From positions 2,061 through 13,182 of the forward strand of contig DLIT01000186.1 of the NCBI GenBank assembly GCA_002483865.1: DNA of 11,122 nucleotides, given 5' to 3'. The position numbers were made by a program, and so were the translations under genes. Shown one piece after another: positions 6,932-11,122 of this stretch. Origin of the DNA: Brevundimonas sp. UBA7635. Its GTDB lineage: Bacteria; Pseudomonadota; Alphaproteobacteria; Caulobacterales; Caulobacteraceae. The number at the start of each line of letters is the position of its first letter. The first letter of the stretch is position 1. Below the pieces are notes generated by a model. The model searched no databases. It was given only the letters and a program-made list of their open reading frames with translations, and was not told the origin of the DNA.

Positions 6932-8254
6932 ATGACTTCCGCCACCCCCGCCACCATCGGCATCGACTTTGGCACCACCAATACGGTGGTCTCGATGACC
7001 TGGGATGATGGTCCGTCCCAGCTGGTGCGGTTCCAGGCCGGTGACAGAGACCTGTTTGCCTTCCGCTCGGCGCTCAGCTTCCAGTTGCATGAAAGCGATG
7101 ACGGCGGCGCGCCAGAGCGGGTGATCGAGGCGGGGCCCTTTGCCATCGAGGCCTATGTCGAGGATCCGCTGGAGACCCGCTTTATCCAGTCCTTCAAGAC
7201 CTTTGCCGCAAGCGCCGCCTTTACCGAGACGCGCATCGACAACAAGCGCTATCGTTTCGAAGACCTGCTGTCGGTTTTCCTATTGCGGGTGAAGCGCCAT
7301 GCGGGCGAGGCGATGCAGAGCTTGCCGCCACGCATCATTGTGGGGCGGCCTGTGACCTTTGCGGGCAATAACCCCAATGAAGACCTGGCGATGGCGCGGT
7401 ATGAAGAGGCTTTCCGCCGTCTGGGCTTTACCGATATCCGCTATGCCTATGAGCCGGTCGGTGCGGCCTTTTTCTTTGCCCGCCAGTTGACGCGCGACGC
7501 CAATGTCCTGGTGGCCGACTTTGGCGGGGGCACCAGTGACTTCTCCATCGTCCGGTTTGAGCAGAAGGACGGGCACCTGACCTCGACGCCGCTGGCGCGC
7601 TCTGGTGTGGGCGTGGCGGGGGATGCCTTTGACTATCGCATTATCGACCACCTGGTCTCGCCCGAACTGGGCAAGGGCAGTCTGTACCGTGCCTTTGACA
7701 ACCAGCTGCCGGTGCCGCAGCGTTATTACAGCGCCTTTGCCCGCTGGGACCAGTTGGCCCTGCTGCGTGCGTCCAAGGATATGCGCGACATCCGCGCCCT
7801 GGCCTCGACCGCTCTGGAGCCGGAAAAGATCGAGCGACTGATCGAGGTGCTGGACGACAATCACGGCTATGAGCTCTACCAGGCCGTGTCAGGCCTGAAG
7901 GAGGCGCTGTCTGATCAGGATGAGGCTCTGTTCAGCTTCCGGGCCGGATCGGTGACGATCGAAAAGCCGGTAAAGCGCGCCGAGTTCGAAGCCTGGATCG
8001 GGCCCGAACTGGCGGCCATGCAGGTGGCCGTGGACCAGGCCATCGAACAGTCGGGCCTGGACGCCAGCCAGATCGACCGCGTCTTCCTGACCGGCGGCAC
8101 CAGCTTTGTGCCTGCCGTGCGGGACATCTTCATCCGCCGCTTTGGCGCTGAGCGCATCGAGACAGGCGGCGAGTTCGAGTCCATCGCTTCGGGCCTGGCC
8201 CTTATCGCGCGTGAAGACGACCTCGACCTGTGGAGCCGGAAGGCCGGGGGCTGA
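6932..8254 (+). CDS. Hsp70 family protein, YegD-like ATPase without substrate-binding domain
   Basis: This 440-residue protein is an actin/Hsp70-fold ATPase. The phosphate-1 loop GIDFGTTNT is at 10-18, the phosphate-2 loop VADFGGGTSDF at 194-204, and the adenosine motif VFLTGGTS at 384-391. GRPVTF and YEPVGAA, typical of the Hsp70 ATPase domain, lie between the first two. It ends soon after the adenosine motif. The beta-sandwich peptide-binding domain and lid of DnaK (about 640 residues) are therefore missing, as in E. coli YegD (about 450 residues). The ATPase is probably active, but substrate and partners are unknown, and no DnaJ or GrpE gene is nearby. I chose the ATG at 6932, with AGG 7 bases upstream. 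The frame stays open back to 6788, but that would overlap the divergent methyltransferase gene and adds sequence before the conserved fold. It converges with the membrane-protein gene. Confidence 0.88.
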   Translation: MTSATPATIGIDFGTTNTVVSMTWDDGPSQLVRFQAGDRDLFAFRSALSFQLHESDDGGAPERVIEAGPFAIEAYVEDPLETRFIQSFKTFAASAAFTETRIDNKRYRFEDLLSVFLLRVKRHAGEAMQSLPPRIIVGRPVTFAGNNPNEDLAMARYEEAFRRLGFTDIRYAYEPVGAAFFFARQLTRDANVLVADFGGGTSDFSIVRFEQKDGHLTSTPLARSGVGVAGDAFDYRIIDHLVSPELGKGSLYRAFDNQLPVPQRYYSAFARWDQLALLRASKDMRDIRALASTALEPEKIERLIEVLDDNHGYELYQAVSGLKEALSDQDEALFSFRAGSVTIEKPVKRAEFEAWIGPELAAMQVAVDQAIEQSGLDASQIDRVFLTGGTSFVPAVRDIFIRRFGAERIETGGEFESIASGLALIAREDDLDLWSRKAGG

Positions 8255-8275
8255 TCTGTCCGCTGGATCATCCCC
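8247..8275. terminator. Candidate bidirectional terminator between convergent genes
   Basis: GGGGcTGATC (8247-8256) pairs with GATCAtCCCC (8266-8275) with one mismatch, leaving a 9-base loop. The dyad is symmetric around the 13-bp gap and contains both stop codons, TGA at 8252-8254 and the reverse-strand TGA at 8270-8268. There is no T run on either side, so it would need help from Rho or act only as a 3' stabilising hairpin. Confidence 0.35.
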
Positions 8276-8837
8276 AGGCCCAGGATGACAGAAGCATGTA
8301 GATCCAGATCAACTGCAGGGCGATCAGCCCAAGATACTGAGCCCATTTGCGACGGACCAGCCAGAGGAAGATCAGGCAGGTCCACCAGATGATGGTGACG
8401 GTGCTGGCAGCCATAGCAGAGGCCAGGCTGCGCCAGGTCTGGTTGGTGTGGGCCTCGATCATTATCAGGCCAAGGCTGGCCAGGATGACACCGCCAATGA
8501 CCCAGCGGTAATGGGCCATGTAGTAGTCATCGAGGCTCTGCCAGTCGCTGGCTTCCTTGGGAAAGACCATGGCCGCCGCGAAGAAATAGATGCTCGCCAC
8601 GACGCTGGCCGCGACAAAGGGACCGTAAGAGACCTCGATCGCTGACAGGCCACCCCAGGCGTTGACCCAGACGCTGGACAGATCGATCAGCACAAAGACC
8701 GCCAGCATGGGCGTCAGCAGCCCGATCCTGATCCGGTCCCGATCGCGCAGGACGTCCGACAGGCCGCCGATCACCTTGGCAATCGCCAAGCCCAGGATGA
8801 GGCCAAACAGGCTGAAAAACAGTTCAAAGGCGTTCAT
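8268..8837 (-). CDS. Hypothetical integral membrane protein with six predicted helices
   Basis: I do not recognise a named family. The 189-residue protein is mostly hydrophobic, with likely membrane segments at about 5-27, 38-60, 71-92, 112-130, 138-160 and 165-187. Short charged loops lie between them (RDRDRIR near 31-37, KEASDWQSLDDYY near 94-106, RRKW near 161-165). There is no cleavable signal peptide and no enzymatic motif that I can see. It is tryptophan-rich in the last two segments. The ATG at 8837 has only a poor ribosome site (GGGGA about 8 bases upstream). It is transcribed alone and ends 13 bases from the convergent Hsp70-like gene. Upstream lie a palindrome and a hairpin that may control it. 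A role in transport or sensing would be a guess. Confidence 0.75.
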   Translation of the reverse strand: MNAFELFFSLFGLILGLAIAKVIGGLSDVLRDRDRIRIGLLTPMLAVFVLIDLSSVWVNAWGGLSAIEVSYGPFVAASVVASIYFFAAAMVFPKEASDWQSLDDYYMAHYRWVIGGVILASLGLIMIEAHTNQTWRSLASAMAASTVTIIWWTCLIFLWLVRRKWAQYLGLIALQLIWIYMLLSSWAWG

Positions 8838-8889
8838 CCGGCCGTCCCCGATTATCCGTCAGGCCACGCCCGTGACGACCCCCGCCGCT

Positions 8890-8907
8890 CGCCAGCCCTG
8901 TCTGGCG
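8890..8907 (-). repeat. Short hairpin in the presumed leader of the membrane-protein gene
   Basis: CGCCAG (8890-8895) and CTGGCG (8902-8907) are perfect complements with a 6-base loop. If transcription of the membrane-protein gene begins near 8903, this hairpin would form at the very 5' end of its message. There is no T run, so it is not a standard terminator. Confidence 0.4.
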
Positions 8908-8909
8908 GC

Positions 8910-8938
8910 ATGATAGATATCATTGTTCGTCTTGGCGA
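8910..8938 (-). promoter_or_regulatory. Candidate promoter with overlapping palindromic operator upstream of the membrane-protein gene
   Basis: ATGATA-GA-TATCAT (8910-8923) is a palindrome with 6-bp perfect arms and a 2-base centre. On the minus strand its second half, TATCAT (8915-8910), is a 5-of-6 match to a -10 element. TCGCCA (8938-8933), 17 bases upstream, matches the -35 at 4 of 6. A protein bound to the palindrome would block this promoter, which suggests repression. The whole call rests on sequence match by eye. Confidence 0.35.
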
Positions 8939-9095
8939 GGGGGCCTGGACTTTCACGCCAACCGGGCTTTGAACCTGCCCTGTGAATGACCGCGACGGCT
9001 GGAAACTTCCATAGTCGTCAGCAGCTCGTGATGACGACTATCAACAGAACCGCCAGACTATCTGCCGGTCAAACGCGGCGATCCTTGCCTCCGTC
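8924..9095. other. Non-coding stretch between membrane-protein gene and broken reductase gene
   Basis: Together with 8838-8923 this makes 258 bp without a gene I can support. Short open frames cross it on both strands but have no ribosome site and no recognisable protein content. Its visible content is dyad symmetry: the near-palindrome GGAAACTTCC (9001-9010) and, directly next to it, a large inverted repeat at 9011-9041. Confidence 0.5.
9011..9041. repeat. Perfect 10-bp inverted repeat downstream of the broken reductase gene
   Basis: ATAGTCGTCA (9011-9020) and TGACGACTAT (9032-9041) are exact reverse complements with an 11-base spacer. Half-site centres are 21 bp apart, two helical turns, which suits a protein-binding site. 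As RNA from the minus strand it would form a hairpin about 55 bases after the reductase stop. The stem is only 40% GC and no T run follows, so an intrinsic terminator is doubtful. Confidence 0.55.
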
Positions 9096-10194
9096 TCATC
9101 CCTTTTCCCAAGGGGTGACCCGCATCCCGCCGAACATCATCTCGCTTGGGAGATTGAAGATAAAATAGGGGTTGAGCGATGGCAGCGTGCTCACCGCGTC
9201 GAGGCGGTTGCGCTGCTCGTCGCTCAGTGACAGGGACAAGGCAGCAAGGTTGCCCTTCAGCTGCTCGGGTCGGCTGGCACCCAGGAGAAGCGAGCCCATG
9301 CCACGCTGACCCAGGACCCAGGCCAGCGCGATCTGCACCATGGGCACGCCAAGCTCCGTTGCTAGCTCGCGCACCGTATCGACAATGTCGAAGTTCTTCG
9401 GTGAACAGCATCCCGCCATAGGGGTTAGCGCCGTTCAAGCGTTCGCGAGGTTGGTCGTGGGTCTTTTCGATGCTGTTCGGCACCTGAGCGCTACGCGCCG
9501 CATCGGCCAACTTTTCGCGACCGTATTTTCCGGTTAACAGACCGCCCCCGAGAGGGCTCCAGCGCATCATTCCCAAGCCGAATTCTTGCGCCATGGGAAG
9601 CAGGTCCAATTCCACGCCGCGCTCCACCAGGGACCATGCGTATTGTAGGCCAACCGGTCTCGGCAGACCGTGCGCGGCGGCCAGCGTCGCCACCTTGGCC
9701 ACGTACCATGACGGCGTGTTGGAGAAGCCATAGTAGAGGATCTCGCCTCGCGCCGTCGCGTCGGCCAGCGTGCGCAGAACTTCTTCCGCAGGCGTCGTCC
9801 GGTCCCAGACATGCACCCAATAAAGGTCGATCCGGTCGGTCCCGAGCCGCTTCAGCGAACCTTCAATCCCAGCTCGGATGTTGAAGGCACCGTTGCCGCC
9901 ATGCATGGGCGTCCCTTCCGACCGTGGAAACCCCGACTTGGTCGAGATCGCCAGCCGGTCCCGCAACCCGCTGTCCGAGAGGAAACGGCCCAGCATCTTT
10001 TCGCTCTCGCCGCCGCTGTAGACGTCAGCCGTGTCGATCAGGTTGCCTCCGGCCTCGACGTAGATGTCAAAAATCGTCCGCGCGGTTGCCTCGTCTGTGC
10101 CCCAGCGACCTGCGCCAAAGGTCATCGTGCCAAGCGCCATCGGGCTGACAATCAGGCCGGAGCGCCCGAAGCTACGATAGTCTGTCATCTGCAT
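9096..10194 (-). pseudogene. Aldo/keto reductase disrupted by a frameshift
   Basis: The gene encodes a NADPH-dependent aldo/keto reductase in two frames. Residues 1-266 are intact and carry the catalytic tetrad D54, Y59, K86 and H128 within the expected barrel sequence (NLIDTADVYS, ISTKSG, DLYWVHVWD). After MLFTE near 9397 the frame is lost. The family continuation NFDIVDTVRELATELG, the cofactor-binding LLGASRPEQL and the ending NPYFIFNLP...MMFGG resume one base over at about 9395 and run to the stop at 9098-9096. One extra base, or two missing bases, near 9396 explains it. Unshifted translation would instead run to 9058 and give 378 residues with a nonsense tail that lacks the cofactor-phosphate-binding loop. 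The start ATG at 10194 has AAGG 9 bases upstream; a second ATG at 10188 is possible. It diverges from a LysR-type regulator, its likely controller. A sequencing error is an alternative explanation. Confidence 0.85.
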
Positions 10195-10241
10195 CTCTTG
10201 TCACCTTCATCGCTGTTGACGCGAAAAGATAAGAGGATGCC

Positions 10242-10258
10242 TAGCTGGGGATTAGCTG
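10242..10258. promoter_or_regulatory. Candidate LysR-type binding site in the divergent intergenic region
   Basis: TAGCTG occurs at 10242-10247 and again at 10253-10258, one helical turn (11 bp) apart. Because AGCT is self-complementary, the pair also gives the dyad AGCT-N7-AGCT and includes a T-N11-A pattern typical of LysR boxes. The site lies just upstream of a -10-like TATCTT on the minus strand (about 10233-10228) whose -35 is poor, as expected for an activator-dependent reductase promoter. It is suggestive only. Confidence 0.35.
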
Positions 10259-10294
10259 CTATCGACGCCATGAGCCTGTGAGGAATATTCATCA

Positions 10295-11122
10295 ATGCCG
10301 CGTCAGCCACTCAACGATTTGGCCGCGTTCGCGACGATCGCCCGGGCGCGCAGTTTCACAGCCGCTGCAGCGGAGATCGGCGTGTCGCCCTCCGCTCTGA
10401 GCCACACCGTGCGTGGATTGGAAGAGCGTCTGGGCGTGCGGCTCCTGGCCCGTTCCACCCGATCGGTTGCCCCAACAGAGGCCGGTGACGCATTGCTGGA
10501 ACGCCTGGGCCCTGCGCTATCGGAGATCGAAGCGGGTCTCGCCGCCCTGTCCGAATGGCGGTACGAACCTGAAGGCGTCGTACGGTTGACGACCTTTCAT
10601 TGGCTCGCATCCACCTATCTTGCAAAGCGGCTCCCGGCGTTTCTTGCTGCGCATCCTGGCATCACGGTGCAGGTCACCGTCGATGATGGCTTCCAGGATA
10701 TCGTGGCGAACGGGTTCGATGCAGGGCTACGCTTCGGCGACGATGTAGAGAAAGACATGATTGCCGTGCGCATCGGCCCGCCGCTGCGCCATATCGTGGT
10801 CGCCACACCAGACTACTGGGCCCGGCATGGCCGACCAAAAAATCCACGTGACCTGCGGCAGCATCGCTGTGTCAACTATCACAACCTGAGCGGTGGGACG
10901 GTTAGCCCTTGGGAGTTCGAGAAGGACGGCAAGGAGGTGCGCCAGCGGGTGGATGGGCCCTTGATCTGCAATTCCACGGACCTGGCCCTGGCGGTCGTAC
11001 GGTCGGGCACCTGCATAAGCCTCCACATGGAGCAGGACGTGGCCGAAGATTTGAGGTCCGGTGTCCTCGAACAGGTTTTGGCGGATTGGTGTCCGCCGTT
11101 TGATGGGGTGTTTCTTTATCAT
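10295..11122 (+). CDS. LysR-type transcriptional regulator, 3' end outside the window
   Basis: The first 276 residues of a LysR-type regulator are present. They have the N-terminal winged helix-turn-helix at about 1-60 (AAFATIARARSFTAAAAEIG, then SPSALSHTVRGLEERLGVRLLARSTRSVAPTEAG). A linker helix and an effector-binding domain follow from about 90 onward (VRLTTFHWLA, GFDAGLRFGD, ATPDYWARHG). The family is usually about 300 residues, so about 25 residues lie beyond the window. The ATG at 10295 has AGGA (10281-10284) 10 bases upstream. It is divergent from the broken aldo/keto reductase with 100 bp between the starts. This is the usual layout for a LysR protein that controls its neighbour and itself. 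The sequence style resembles the group that regulates oxidoreductase genes in response to small organic compounds; the effector is unknown. Confidence 0.9.
   Translation, partial: MPRQPLNDLAAFATIARARSFTAAAAEIGVSPSALSHTVRGLEERLGVRLLARSTRSVAPTEAGDALLERLGPALSEIEAGLAALSEWRYEPEGVVRLTTFHWLASTYLAKRLPAFLAAHPGITVQVTVDDGFQDIVANGFDAGLRFGDDVEKDMIAVRIGPPLRHIVVATPDYWARHGRPKNPRDLRQHRCVNYHNLSGGTVSPWEFEKDGKEVRQRVDGPLICNSTDLALAVVRSGTCISLHMEQDVAEDLRSGVLEQVLADWCPPFDGVFLYH

Noticed and set aside
9811..10281. A 156-codon plus-strand frame across the reductase gene and its promoter region
   Set aside because: It is antisense to well-conserved reductase sequence and has no recognisable domain or ribosome site.

Overview
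The window reads like a high-GC alphaproteobacterial chromosome segment. The HWE-type histidine kinase with its single-domain response regulator, the base composition and the protein style all suggest Caulobacterales (Brevundimonas/Caulobacter-like). This placement is inferred from protein character only. Genes are tightly packed on both strands. I saw no rRNA, tRNA, CRISPR array, transposase or integrase.

Layout. (1) 104-3580 (+): a very large single-chain restriction-modification enzyme of the MmeI (type IIL/IIG) kind, with nuclease, methyltransferase and target recognition in one polypeptide plus an extra C-terminal domain. (2) 3591-5455 (-): a PAS-PAS-HWE histidine kinase translationally coupled (TAATG) to a single-domain response regulator. 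(3) 5637-6809 (-): an apparently solitary DNA cytosine-5 methyltransferase. A perfect 10-bp inverted repeat spans its start codon. (4) 6932-8254 (+), divergent from the cytosine methyltransferase: a short Hsp70/YegD-like ATPase without a substrate-binding domain. (5) 8268-8837 (-): a six-helix membrane protein of unknown function, convergent with the Hsp70 gene. (6) 8838-9095: a 258-bp non-coding stretch unusually rich in dyad symmetries. (7) 9096-10194 (-): an aldo/keto reductase broken by one frameshift. (8) 10295-end (+): a LysR-type regulator, divergent from the reductase and cut by the window edge.

How the genes relate. Two DNA-modification genes of different chemistry (N6-adenine and C5-cytosine) flank a sensory kinase pair. 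Gene order alone does not show that the four act together, and the kinase has its own plausible promoter. The LysR/reductase pair is a classic divergent regulator-target arrangement, but the target gene looks inactivated. I found no clear new defence system. The strongest candidates for new biology are the inverted repeat that buries the cytosine-methyltransferase start codon, the extended C-terminus of the MmeI-like enzyme, and the paired operator-like dyads in 8890-9041.
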